Below, piece by piece: positions 1-8,104 of a stretch of DNA of 17,716 nt. Source of the stretch: SAR202 cluster bacterium Io17-Chloro-G7 (lineage in GTDB: Bacteria; Chloroflexota; Dehalococcoidia; UBA3495); NCBI GenBank assembly GCA_002817055.1, contig MUCU01000025.1, positions 1 to 17,716 on the forward strand. The letters are read 5' to 3'. The position numbers and the translations under genes were made by a program. The notes beneath the pieces were generated by a model. It worked only from the letters and a program-made list of their open reading frames with translations, was not told the DNA's origin and searched no databases. Numbering within the stretch: position 1 is the first letter of the stretch; each line of letters opens with the position of its first letter.

Positions 1-464
1 CGCCTGCGGCGGCTAATCGGTTGGCAGTGGATGCAGCAGGCTATGACTCAACTTCCCAACTCTTGATTGCGCTGAGGATAAACAAAATTGGTATAAGAGA
101 CTTAAGAGACTTAAGAAGGTAGATGGGCATAGGCTGAGTATCGCCCACACCCAGGCGCGTCTTTCAGCAGCAACCTGAAGCGTACTCGCCCGAACTGCTG
201 GAACTAAGCGCTTCCACGAGGCCAAAGGCACCCTTGTGTCGCCCCAAGATGATGGTCACCGGCCCGCCCGGCTTGAAGCGGCTGCAGGGCATCTAGGTTG
301 GGCCAGGTAATTGACGCCATTGTGCGTTAGGGAAACCAATTGCAACTGGCGCCGGCGCTGGCGAGAGCGATCGTAGACACCACGACGGAGCAACCCCAGA
401 GGATCCCATACACGACGATACGGCGGAACTGACCTACCAATTCGGACTGGGGGAGCAACTGGGG
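1..464. other. Region without a confident gene
   Basis: I see no convincing coding region here. Short open frames on both strands match no family I recognise. The stretch contains a 9-base tandem duplication near position 100 and the upstream part of an open plus-strand frame that runs from about 315 to 698. It could be the decayed end of a gene lying to the left of the window. Confidence 0.5.
94..116. repeat. 9-base tandem duplication
   Basis: The unit TAAGAGACT occurs twice head to tail (94-102 and 103-111) and is followed by a third partial copy, TAAGA. It lies in non-coding DNA and looks like slippage; no function is evident. Confidence 0.7.
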
Positions 465-698
465 TTGGCGATTACGTTCTATCAATTGCGGGATCCGCAA
501 GCGCCGCTCGTGGGCTGGGATGTGGCGTTGCGGGTGGGGAACCGGGTACTCTCGGAAGGAGTCACAGATAAGCAGGGACGGTTTCGCTGGAGTGGACCGT
601 CAAGACAAGCCCACCCACTAACCTGGGCGTCCGGCCTAACTTTGGGACGCCAAAGGTCGCGCGGGAGGCGCCCCAAAGTTAGTTTTGTCTTCCCATGA
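465..698 (+). CDS. Possible gene remnant with a beta-sandwich-like stretch
   Basis: The frame is open from about 315 to the stop at 698, and the only listed start is a TTG without a clear ribosome binding site. The first part of the translation reads like real protein, for example ITFYQLRDPQAPLVGWDVAL followed by TDKQGRFRW. A Thr-Asp-x-x-Gly-x-Phe pattern of this sort is common in carboxypeptidase-regulatory-like or transthyretin-like beta-sandwich domains. From about position 605 the frame runs into an inverted repeat and becomes low-quality sequence. I suspect a fragment of a larger surface or repeat protein whose ends were lost, but chance cannot be excluded. Confidence 0.2.
   Translation: MAITFYQLRDPQAPLVGWDVALRVGNRVLSEGVTDKQGRFRWSGPSRQAHPLTWASGLTLGRQRSRGRRPKVSFVFP
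636..682. repeat. 16-base inverted repeat, possible terminator of the GMC gene
   Basis: CTAACTTTGGGACGCC (636-651) pairs with GGCGCCCCAAAGTTAG (667-682) with one mismatch across a 15-base spacer. Flanking AAGACAA (602-608) and TTGTCTT (685-691) are also complementary. It sits about 57 bases past the stop of the minus-strand GMC oxidoreductase, where a terminator would fall, but there is no T-run after the stem on that strand. A small non-autonomous mobile element or dispersed palindrome is an equally good reading. Confidence 0.6.
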
Positions 699-738
699 AA
701 CATCTCTTAGTTGGATGAACCACTGGAACTGACCGATC

Positions 739-2283
739 TTACTTCCCTTCCTTGATCCAGTCGGCCACCCGCTCGGCTATCATGATTGTGGTGCAGTTTG
801 TGTTGGCCCTGATCACGTCGGGCATCACGGATGTGTCCACCACTCTCAAACCCTCAAGACCATGAACCCAGCAGTACTGGTCCACCACCGCCATCGAGTC
901 CAAGGCAGGTCCCATTTTGCAGGTACCGGAGGTGTGGAACTGGGTGCCTATGTTGCTGAATAACCAGGAATCCAGGGCAGCAGCGGAAGCCAGATCGGCG
1001 TCGGTTGGAGACACCCGCTGGATGATATCCCTAAACGCGGGGTGCTCGGAAATCCGCACGGCAAGCCGCACCGCCTCCCGCATTCGCTGTACGTCCCAGG
1101 GATCAGATAGGTACCGATAGTCCAAAGCGGGTTGTTCGTGAGGGTCATTTGACCTGAGTCTTAGCTCACCGGCGCTGAGAGCGTTCTGAACGCTGACGTA
1201 AACGGTGACGCAGGTATCATCTTTGTTGATCGGGCTATCCGGCGGCAGAAAGGCCGGGTCCAAAGAAAGAATCCCTATGTGCATATCATCTCGGGTACTG
1301 GACCCCTCACTGGTGTATCGGAGGAGCACCTGGATCATGGCATCCAAGTCGCCGGGCATTTCCCCCGAATGGCGATACAATACCATCGCCATGGGATGGT
1401 CTCGCAGGTTCTGGCCCACCCCGGGAAGGTCGTGAACCACATCGATTCCCAGGCTCCCTAGTTGGTCCACTGGGCCTATGCCGGAGAGCATCAGCAATTG
1501 AGGCGACGCAATGCCTCCCGCGCTCAACAGGATCTGGTTTCCTTCCACTTTGAGACTTTCTCCGCCGCTCTCGACCTCCACACCGACGGCACGCTTCCCC
1601 TCGAACAGGACTCGTTTGACCGTAACGTTGGCTCGGATGGTCAAGTTGAGCCGATGGCGGGCTTGGTTCAAATAAGCCAGGGCCATGCTAATGCGAACCC
1701 CGTCACGGTGGTTTAGCGGTGCGGGGCCGATTCCGGTGGCTTCGGGGTTATTCTCGTCCAGCGACTCGGGGAAACCCTCCGCCAGGCAGGCATCATAAAA
1801 GGCATTGGCGTACTGAACCATATCTGTCCGCTGATAACGGCGAACTGGAATAGGTCCTTCGGTTCCATGAAAATCGCCCTGAAAGTCCTGGTCTCGCTCG
1901 ATTTTCCGGAAGAAAGGTAGGACTTTAGTGAAACCCCATTCATCGTTGCCCCGGTCCGCCCAATCGTCGTAATCCTCGGGTATGCCGCGTAAAAAGATCT
2001 GGCCGTTGACGGCGCTGGAACCACCGACGACCCTGCCGCGGGGTATGGGGATAGGTTCGGGTTGCTGTGAAGTGGCAGTCCCCACGTATCCCCAATTGTG
2101 GGGGCCGAACGCAGACCTCAGAAGGTTGTTCCCTCGCTTGAGGTCATCGGGAAGGCGGTCGAAATCGGGATAATCCGGTCCAGCCTCCAGCAGTAAGACC
2201 GACCGGTCCGGGTCCTCCGATAGACGAGTAGCCAGGACACTACCGGCAGACCCTGCCCCGATTACAATTACGTCGAATTTCAT
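739..2283 (-). CDS. GMC family FAD-dependent oxidoreductase (choline/alcohol dehydrogenase-like)
   Basis: This is a full-length 514-residue glucose-methanol-choline flavoenzyme, which oxidises an alcohol substrate using FAD. The N-terminus has the FAD-binding Rossmann motif GAGSAG (residues 9-14) and the ribose-binding acidic end ELL-type strand LLLEAG (Glu33). The first GMC signature lies at residues 81-100 (PRGRVVGGSSAVNGQIFLRG), and the second, GGIASPQLLMLSGIGP, in the middle. The C-terminal domain carries the likely catalytic pair, His450 in FHTSGTCKMG and Asn496 in RANTNCTTIM. No signal peptide is present, so it should be cytoplasmic. The ATG start gives the standard N-terminus directly before the FAD motif. 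A second GMC gene of the same orientation begins its 3' end at the right edge of the window, and 22 of its 34 visible residues match this protein's C-terminus. The substrate cannot be told from sequence. Confidence 0.95.
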   Translation of the reverse strand: MKFDVIVIGAGSAGSVLATRLSEDPDRSVLLLEAGPDYPDFDRLPDDLKRGNNLLRSAFGPHNWGYVGTATSQQPEPIPIPRGRVVGGSSAVNGQIFLRGIPEDYDDWADRGNDEWGFTKVLPFFRKIERDQDFQGDFHGTEGPIPVRRYQRTDMVQYANAFYDACLAEGFPESLDENNPEATGIGPAPLNHRDGVRISMALAYLNQARHRLNLTIRANVTVKRVLFEGKRAVGVEVESGGESLKVEGNQILLSAGGIASPQLLMLSGIGPVDQLGSLGIDVVHDLPGVGQNLRDHPMAMVLYRHSGEMPGDLDAMIQVLLRYTSEGSSTRDDMHIGILSLDPAFLPPDSPINKDDTCVTVYVSVQNALSAGELRLRSNDPHEQPALDYRYLSDPWDVQRMREAVRLAVRISEHPAFRDIIQRVSPTDADLASAAALDSWLFSNIGTQFHTSGTCKMGPALDSMAVVDQYCWVHGLEGLRVVDTSVMPDVIRANTNCTTIMIAERVADWIKEGK

Positions 2284-2338
2284 AGTTCCCCTATCCTAGT
2301 TGGGATTCCCCAGATCAAACCACCTTTCCTGGATATAG

Positions 2339-2348
2339 CCCCGCGGGG
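2339..2348. promoter_or_regulatory. Palindrome just after the predicted GMC transcription start
   Basis: CCCCGCGGGG is a perfect 10-base palindrome. It falls roughly at +3 to +12 relative to the start predicted from the promoter at 2358-2386, where an operator would block transcription. No regulator is identified. Confidence 0.3.
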
Positions 2349-2357
2349 ATAACGCCA

Positions 2358-2386
2358 AATATAATCCCGCATTCCAAGAGCGTCAA
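2358..2386 (-). promoter_or_regulatory. Sigma70-like promoter for the GMC oxidoreductase
   Basis: On the minus strand, TTGACG (2381-2386) is followed after exactly 17 bases by TATATT (2358-2363). Each hexamer matches the consensus at five of six positions. Transcription would begin near 2351, leaving a leader of about 68 bases before the ATG at 2283. Other promoter classes were not assessed. Confidence 0.6.
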
Positions 2387-2480
2387 ATGCGGTCTGATGC
2401 GGCCTGATCACTCAAATTCCCCTCTTTCATAGGGCAACCAAAGTACTGCCAAGCGTAAAATCCCCAAACAGCTTGTCTAC

Positions 2481-2501
2481 TCCCAAGTCTCCCCCTTGGG
2501 A
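2481..2501. repeat. Short hairpin at the 3' end of the monooxygenase remnant
   Basis: TCCCAAG (2481-2487) and CTTGGGA (2495-2501) can form a 7-base-pair stem with a 7-base loop, just past the last readable codon of the minus-strand pseudogene. No T-run follows, so I do not call it a terminator. Confidence 0.35.
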
Positions 2502-2505
2502 AGCC

Positions 2506-2918
2506 CTATTGCCCTGTACGACCCTGTAACCGTAAACCTCGACGGATTTCAGCAGGGTTCCGGTCGTCCCAGAGCCTCGATTGAATCCCAAAGAAATCCC
2601 GCGCCCACTCCAAGCTCAACTCGCCCACCTGAAAGTCGCTCAACGCTTGCGGCTCCCCTTGCCGACCATGGCAGGAGTTCTCAGTGGCAAGTTCATCACA
2701 CTGGGCATAACCGAAATATGTTTGGTGGACGTTGATAATGCGACCAGCAAGGTCCTTGCATTGAGGTAATTAGCAAGGTAAGGGTGGTCTTGGATGGCTA
2801 TGATGTCGATATGATTTTCGTAGGCAATTCGTGCGACTTCGAGAATCGTTTCTATATGTTCTGTAAGGGGCTCGACTCAGACGCCGAATAGTGGCGTATT
2901 ACGTGGGTTTGGTGTCAT
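2506..2918 (-). pseudogene. Luciferase-like (LLM) flavin-dependent monooxygenase, decayed
   Basis: Read on the minus strand, the N-terminal part of an LLM-family F420/FMN-dependent oxidoreductase is recognisable in pieces. The start ATG at 2918 follows a good AGGAG ribosome binding site. After 13 codons (ending LFGV) a TGA at 2877-2879 interrupts, and the frame resumes with VEPLTEHIETILEVARIAYE and IIAIQDHPYL, then MPSVMNLPLRTPAMV. An extra base in the C-run at 2655-2658 then shifts the frame to ASVERLSGGRVELGVGAGFL and WDSIEALG. A second shift near 2550 leads to a stop at 2506. The family is usually near 300 residues, so the C-terminal half is gone. Typical homologues read continuously through these points, which makes decay the best explanation; assembly errors could account for single shifts, not for the missing half. 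Confidence 0.8.
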
Positions 2919-2959
2919 GAATATATGCTCCTATGGGGTTTAAGGGCGTAGACCCTTGC

Positions 2960-5900
2960 TTAGGCGCCAAGTACTTTACGCACTTTAGGGGCGTTCAAAA
3001 AGGCGTCGCGTATCTCTGATGATCCACAGCGGTCGGCGATGTAATTTACCGTATCTCTAGATTGTTGGATCAACTCGCCTCTTTCCAGAGCACTGTCTTC
3101 CAACACAGCAACTTGGCCCAACTCGAATAGAATGGGCCAAAGAGCACGCTTTGAACCTTGGACTAAGGCCATGTCGCGGGCTGTGGTCAGAACTTCACCA
3201 GCTTCTCTCACACGACCAAGCGCAAGCAGAGCCTGACCTTTAATCCGAAGTAAATCGGGAAAGAGAACAGACCTTCCGCTATTAGCGGCTCGCTCACTGT
3301 CTTCCAGATCGTACGCCAACACCAACTCACACTGCTGCTTGGCCAAAGCCAGCTCCCCTCTTAAGACATCGGGCAACGCAGATATCATTCCGAGGTATTC
3401 TATGTTGCGTTTAGACTCCATTTGGGGGTCTTCGTATGATATCTGAAGGGCCTCTTCTGCTTCACTAAGACGCCCGCTCTCGAGGTAGGCAAGGGCGAGA
3501 GAGATTGTGAAATACCAGAGCTGCCCGGGTGTCGCCAAGTCAATCGATATTAGAGCCTCGTCAAGTGCGTGATCGGCCATGCCACATAGTCCGTATATGG
3601 CCGAGGCTGTGCCGTGGAGGAGTGCTGACATAGCTCCTGTCGCTGCGTCGGATTTTGCGATCCCGTCTTCAACCGCTGCCAGAGCCAGTCCGACATCCCC
3701 AGTCTCCAGATGGGCCTGGGAAACCATCGCCAAGGCGGCCGCTTCCAGATGCACGCTTCCGATGGAATGGCTGATATCCAGCGCTTCTTCAATCATTTCG
3801 TATCCTGCAGCGTTGGCCCCCTCGGCAAAAATGACTCCGGCCGAGTTTATCAGGTTGTCGGCTAACATGGGCTGGTCTCCAAAATTGCGCCAGGAAATGC
3901 GAGCGCCTTCCAACGCTTCCTTTGCTTCCACGAATTGTCCAACGGCGAGATGGGAACGAGCCATATCTTGCAACGTGTAGGCGATCTGATCGCCAAGGTC
4001 ATACATACGGGCCATCTTCAACGAGTGTTCCCCAAATTCCAGCGCCTTGAAAAAGTCCTCTCCGGCCAGATTCTCAAGCAACATTCTCTGCCACAGAATC
4101 CGGGCTTGGGAAGGGTGATCGTTGATGTGCCCAGCCAGACTGAGCGACCGTTCTAATAACACTCGTGCCCTTTCCGGGTCAGGTTTAGCATTGATCGTTG
4201 AGTAGATGGTAACCATCGCTAGTAGGGCTGCCAATTCGAGAGCGGCATCCAAACCGACCCGCCCAAGCTCTTCTAGCTCCTGGTAACCGGACAGAGCATC
4301 GTCGAACAGGCCCCCGATTTCCTGGGTACGGCCACGAGCCATATAGAGTTCGATGAGTTGCTGGTTCGGCGTATCGCCCTGTCTAGCCAATTCAATAGCC
4401 CGAGAAAAATGAGTAGTTGCCTCATCGTTCGCGAACAGTCTTGCCGCAGCATCCCCCGCCATCACCGAGTATTCCAACGCCCGCCGGGTGTCTCCAGCTT
4501 GATTGAAGTGGTAGGCCAGTAAATGCGATTGCTCTTCCAGTCGACCACTAAAAATCTCTTCAATTGCCTGGCCAACCCGTCCGTGGAACTCTCGGCGTTC
4601 CCGCAATAGGATCGAGTTGTACGCCGCATCTCGCGTCAGATCATGCCGGAAGATGTACTCCAATTCCGGTACCCTTGCCGCTTCACGAATCAATTCCGCC
4701 CTCTGGAGAGTGTTGAGCTGCCTATCCAGGGTGATCGCCGCGTCGGATATCAAGTTGAGCACGCCGTGGTGGAACGACCGACCAATCACCGAACTCAACT
4801 GTAGGGTACGGCGGGCACTATCCCCCAGCTGGTCGATGCGCGCTGTAATCAACGCCAGCAAATTTTCCGGTATTGGCAGCTCTTCGATCCGGGTACCTGG
4901 CTTCCAATGCATTCCAGTTTGGTCTTGGGTTATGGCGCCGCTGTCGATGAGAGAGCGCATTAACTCTTCAAGAATTAGCGGGTTCCCTCCGGTCTTCGCT
5001 AGAATCATCTGACGGAGCTGGGGTGGAGAGTCAGACACGCTAAGTAGATTCCCAAAAAGTAAATCGCTTTCTCCGTCGGACAGCGCGGTCAACGAGATTT
5101 CTGTGTATCGGTGGGGGTATTCGGTCTCTGCGGTTTGCTTGATGCGCCAGGCCGGCGACTGTCGCTCGGGCCGGAAGGAGAATATCAAAAGAATCGGAAC
5201 CTCATCCACGAGCGACAAATTACTATCGATCAACATTTCCACCGATGCGGGGTCGGCCCAATGCAGATCGTCCAACACTATCACCGTCGGCCTGTGAGAC
5301 GCGGACGCATGAAAAATAGCGCGGTTGGCTTGGTACAGCTCTTGTTGAAGGGCTTCCCCTTGCAAGTGTGGTGCGTCTGAATCCGTTCCGACGGCAAACA
5401 ACGCTTCAATAACGCGGATCACTATATTTTGGACCTGGGGTGGGAAAGCCTCTTGTGTTTTGGCAACTTTGTCGCGCATCAGTGCCAAAGGATCGGTTTC
5501 CTCGATACCATATATCTGACGAGCGAGTTGCAAGAACAGCCCGAATGGGCGGGCCGTTTCGTAAGAAACTCCGTGGCCTTCGACCCAGGGCGCTTCGCTG
5601 CCAGCGATCCTTCTCCATTTGGCCTTGGCATCCTCTAGCAGGCTGGTTTTCCCGATCCCGGCCTCACCTATCAGGCAGACTATCCCACCGACTCCTAGGT
5701 GAAGATTCTCGAAGGCCTGGGTCATCGCTGAAATTTCGTTATCACGTCCAACTAGACGGGCACTCAGCCCCTCTATGCCTCTCAATCTGCCGGGAACGGC
5801 CTTCGGACCTATCACTCGATAGGCTGGCACAGGCTCACTCTTGCCCTTGACCTCAATCCCTCCCAGACTTTCAAAGTCGAAGATCGGTGCAATTAGATTG

Positions 5901-6694
5901 TAAGTATCGGCAGCGACTTGCACCGTACCCGTTTGAGCGGTCTGCTCCATACGGGCTGCGAGGTTGATTGCGTCACCCATGGCGGTATACTCGACCCGCA
6001 TGTCGGAACCGACCTCGCCTACGACCACCAAGCCGGTATTGATTCCGACTCGTACGCCGAAGTCCAGGTTCCATTTGCTCTTTACTTCCTCTTGATAAGC
6101 CCGGATACCCTGAACGATGTGCAGACCAGCCAATACTGCTCTCTGAGGGTCGTCTTCGTGGGCGATCGGCGGGCCGAAGAAGGCGAGGATAGCATCTCCC
6201 ATGAGGCGTGCCAAAGTGCCCTCGTACCGGTATATTGGGGAGATGAGGTACTCAAACGCCCCATTCATGATCTCGGCCCACTCTTCTGGGTCCAGACTCT
6301 CGGCTGCGGCCGTCGATCCGGTAACGTCGCAAAACAGCATGGTAACGACGCGGCGTTCGCTAGAAGCGACATCGTTGCGAGTCCCTTCCAGCTTGGCGAG
6401 TAGCTCCTTGGGGATGTACTGTTCAAGCCTGGCGCGGGATTTGTCCGCCTCTAGTGCAGGCTCATCTACCTGTGGAATTGTACGGGGAGAAATATCCGCC
6501 GCCGGAAGCGAGCTATCGAGATGTAGATCACGCTCTGCGGCAGCCAAATAGGCCAAAACATCTTGATTTTCAGGGTCAAGCCGTAGAGCGGATCGGGCAC
6601 GATCCCCTACGGTCTTCCAATCCTGATTAGCAATCGCCGCTTCGGCCTGATCTAAAAGGAGGTCGATCTGTCGTTGAACCCGCTCGCTTGGCAT
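2960..6694 (-). CDS. Class III nucleotidyl cyclase fused to STAND-type ATPase and TPR repeats
   Basis: A very large signalling protein. The open frame reaches a GTG at 6733; I prefer the ATG at 6694 because the protein then begins MPSERVQRQIDLLLDQAE, a helical TPR-like start. Numbering from the GTG, residues 14-75 form a TPR-like segment. Residues 127-310 are the cyclase domain, with metal ligands Asp136 (FCDVTGS) and Asp180 (RLMGDAILAFFG) and transition-state Asn257 and Arg261 (INLAARME). Residues 325-550 carry an ATPase with Walker A GEAGIGKTS (356-364) and Walker B VIVLDDLHWAD (484-494). The remaining ~600 residues are helical TPR-type repeats. Thr250 replaces the usual adenine-selecting Asp, as in class IIIb cyclases, and Arg176 stands where Lys is usual. 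There is no DNA-binding domain or membrane segment. It probably makes cAMP in response to a protein partner or metabolite; the signal is unknown. Confidence 0.9.
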   Translation of the reverse strand: MPSERVQRQIDLLLDQAEAAIANQDWKTVGDRARSALRLDPENQDVLAYLAAAERDLHLDSSLPAADISPRTIPQVDEPALEADKSRARLEQYIPKELLAKLEGTRNDVASSERRVVTMLFCDVTGSTAAAESLDPEEWAEIMNGAFEYLISPIYRYEGTLARLMGDAILAFFGPPIAHEDDPQRAVLAGLHIVQGIRAYQEEVKSKWNLDFGVRVGINTGLVVVGEVGSDMRVEYTAMGDAINLAARMEQTAQTGTVQVAADTYNLIAPIFDFESLGGIEVKGKSEPVPAYRVIGPKAVPGRLRGIEGLSARLVGRDNEISAMTQAFENLHLGVGGIVCLIGEAGIGKTSLLEDAKAKWRRIAGSEAPWVEGHGVSYETARPFGLFLQLARQIYGIEETDPLALMRDKVAKTQEAFPPQVQNIVIRVIEALFAVGTDSDAPHLQGEALQQELYQANRAIFHASASHRPTVIVLDDLHWADPASVEMLIDSNLSLVDEVPILLIFSFRPERQSPAWRIKQTAETEYPHRYTEISLTALSDGESDLLFGNLLSVSDSPPQLRQMILAKTGGNPLILEELMRSLIDSGAITQDQTGMHWKPGTRIEELPIPENLLALITARIDQLGDSARRTLQLSSVIGRSFHHGVLNLISDAAITLDRQLNTLQRAELIREAARVPELEYIFRHDLTRDAAYNSILLRERREFHGRVGQAIEEIFSGRLEEQSHLLAYHFNQAGDTRRALEYSVMAGDAAARLFANDEATTHFSRAIELARQGDTPNQQLIELYMARGRTQEIGGLFDDALSGYQELEELGRVGLDAALELAALLAMVTIYSTINAKPDPERARVLLERSLSLAGHINDHPSQARILWQRMLLENLAGEDFFKALEFGEHSLKMARMYDLGDQIAYTLQDMARSHLAVGQFVEAKEALEGARISWRNFGDQPMLADNLINSAGVIFAEGANAAGYEMIEEALDISHSIGSVHLEAAALAMVSQAHLETGDVGLALAAVEDGIAKSDAATGAMSALLHGTASAIYGLCGMADHALDEALISIDLATPGQLWYFTISLALAYLESGRLSEAEEALQISYEDPQMESKRNIEYLGMISALPDVLRGELALAKQQCELVLAYDLEDSERAANSGRSVLFPDLLRIKGQALLALGRVREAGEVLTTARDMALVQGSKRALWPILFELGQVAVLEDSALERGELIQQSRDTVNYIADRCGSSEIRDAFLNAPKVRKVLGA

Positions 6695-7079
6695 AATTAG
6701 GAATGGTAATACCGAGAGTGCGGATTCGTCCACTGTACTCGGGGGTCTTGCGCGCGTTGACCAGAACTGGTGAAAATCAGGATCATCAAAATGACTTCTT
6801 TATGATCTATTATCACCGAATCACACACCCCACCGCCCACTGTCTTCCAGGCCAGTGTTGGAGATGGTGTATTGGGCGAAAGGGAGAGCCCCCTCAACAA
6901 AGAGGTTGGGGGGAAATGCGCTATCAAACAAACAGGACGTTGGCCGAACGGTTACCTACTGACACTATCGTTTCATAGTGTCTCAGCGACTCCGGCAATC
7001 TCTGAAGATAGCCTGACTTTTTTATGTGTTGAGCAGTTCAGGCTGGAGAATGACAGACCATAGCTGTTCGTGGCATGTC
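6695..7079. other. Intergenic region upstream of the cyclase
   Basis: I find no gene here. The only clear structure is the hairpin at 6961-6982. A convincing -35/-10 pair for the cyclase was not found on the minus strand. Confidence 0.5.
6961..6982. repeat. Perfect 8-base-pair hairpin
   Basis: GACACTAT (6961-6968) pairs with ATAGTGTC (6975-6982) around the loop CGTTTC. It lies about 98 bases past the stop of the minus-strand dehydrogenase and upstream of the cyclase. It has no adjacent T-run, so a terminator, an operator or a dispersed repeat are all possible. Confidence 0.55.
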
Positions 7080-7973
7080 CTAATCGCGAGCAGCCCGAAT
7101 CTCGATCCCTGAAGACTCTTCCTGCAGGCGAACCGCTATCGTCCGGTCACTATTGCTCCAGCCTCGGTTCATAGCATGCATCATGATTTGTTCTACCAGG
7201 TTCGCCACCGGCATAGGCACGCCGCTGTGCCGGCCCAGGTCTGTCGCTAGCCCTAGGTCCTTTCGGGCCAGGTCCAGGGTAAAGACTGGTGGGTCGAACC
7301 CTCCCTGGAAAACTGTTGTCAGGCGTTCGGCCATTGCGCCCACTGGGCCGCGGCTCCCAGTGTCCAAAAGGACGGGAAGCTCGACACCAGCCTTGATGCC
7401 AAGCGCCAGAGCTTCGGCGACCACCTGCTGCATTGCGATGGTGGTCATATTGTGAACGAGCTTGCAGACATTAGCCGATCCTAGTCCTCCTGTGTAGACC
7501 ACTTTGTCGGCGAAGGCGTCAAGGATTAGATGCAGTCGGTCGAATATATCCCGTTCCCCTCCTGCCATCACGATCACACCTCTGTCCAGTGCGTCCAAAG
7601 GGCTGCTCAATACTGGGGTATCCATCACGTGAGCTCCCTTCTGTTTGAAGAGCGGCTCGAGGCTCCGGATAAGGTCCGGGCCACAGGTGGACATGTCCAT
7701 GTAGATTCCACCAGGCCGGATCCCTTCTAGTATCCCTTCAGGGCCATTCACCACCTGTTCGACAACTTGAGGCCTCGGTAAACAGGTGGCGACTACATCG
7801 CAAAGCTGCGCGACCTCCGCCGCAGACCCGACGAGTCGTGCACCACCATCCAGTAAAGGCCTAGTCGCTTCCTCTCGGGCGTCATAGACTACCATCGGGT
7901 AACCTGCTTTCTGTATGTTGACTGCCATTGGTGTGCCCATCTTGCCCATGCCTATGAACCCGACCGTGTCCAT
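7080..7973 (-). CDS. NAD(P)-dependent beta-hydroxyacid dehydrogenase (3-hydroxyisobutyrate dehydrogenase family)
   Basis: This 297-residue protein has the length and motif order of the 3-hydroxyisobutyrate/tartronate-semialdehyde reductase family, which interconverts beta-hydroxyacids and semialdehydes with NAD(P). It begins with the Rossmann motif GFIGMGKMG (residues 5-13). Asp31 at the end of the second strand suggests a preference for NAD. The catalytic Lys171 lies in GLGSANVCKLVHNM with Asn175 four residues on, and the C-terminal helix carries Lys238 in the usual LARKDL motif. An oddity is the substrate loop: DTPVLSSP (residues 118-125) stands where most members have DAPVSGG, so the substrate may be atypical. 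The ATG at 7973 has an excellent AGGAGGG ribosome binding site at 7981-7987. The gene stands alone and is divergent from the MaoC/CoA-transferase cluster. Confidence 0.92.
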   Translation of the reverse strand: MDTVGFIGMGKMGTPMAVNIQKAGYPMVVYDAREEATRPLLDGGARLVGSAAEVAQLCDVVATCLPRPQVVEQVVNGPEGILEGIRPGGIYMDMSTCGPDLIRSLEPLFKQKGAHVMDTPVLSSPLDALDRGVIVMAGGERDIFDRLHLILDAFADKVVYTGGLGSANVCKLVHNMTTIAMQQVVAEALALGIKAGVELPVLLDTGSRGPVGAMAERLTTVFQGGFDPPVFTLDLARKDLGLATDLGRHSGVPMPVANLVEQIMMHAMNRGWSNSDRTIAVRLQEESSGIEIRAARD

Positions 7974-8008
7974 ATTTTCGCCCTCCTAAGCTTGGTTTGT
8001 TCCAAAAG

Positions 8009-8017
8009 ATTATCACA
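8009..8017 (-). promoter_or_regulatory. Possible extended -10 promoter for the dehydrogenase
   Basis: On the minus strand TGTGATAAT fits an extended -10 element (TGn followed by GATAAT, five of six matches). No good -35 is present. It would give a leader of about 30 bases including the strong ribosome binding site. Confidence 0.3.
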
Positions 8018-8089
8018 TGACAGCCACAGACAGCGCCGGTTCACACACATCGCCATTGGTTTGTCCATTCGTCTGTCTACACGCTATCC

Positions 8090-8104
8090 TCGAATAGTAT
8101 TCGA
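8090..8104. promoter_or_regulatory. 15-base palindrome in the divergent region
   Basis: TCGAATAGTATTCGA is a perfect palindrome of two 7-base arms around a central G. It lies between the divergent dehydrogenase and MaoC genes, about 75 bases upstream of the possible -10 at 8009-8017. This is the expected form of a dimeric repressor or activator site; the protein is unknown. Confidence 0.4.

Noticed and set aside
5918..6403. Plus-strand open frame of 161 codons opposite the cyclase domain
   Set aside because: The minus-strand frame holds all the class III cyclase motifs; this one has none.
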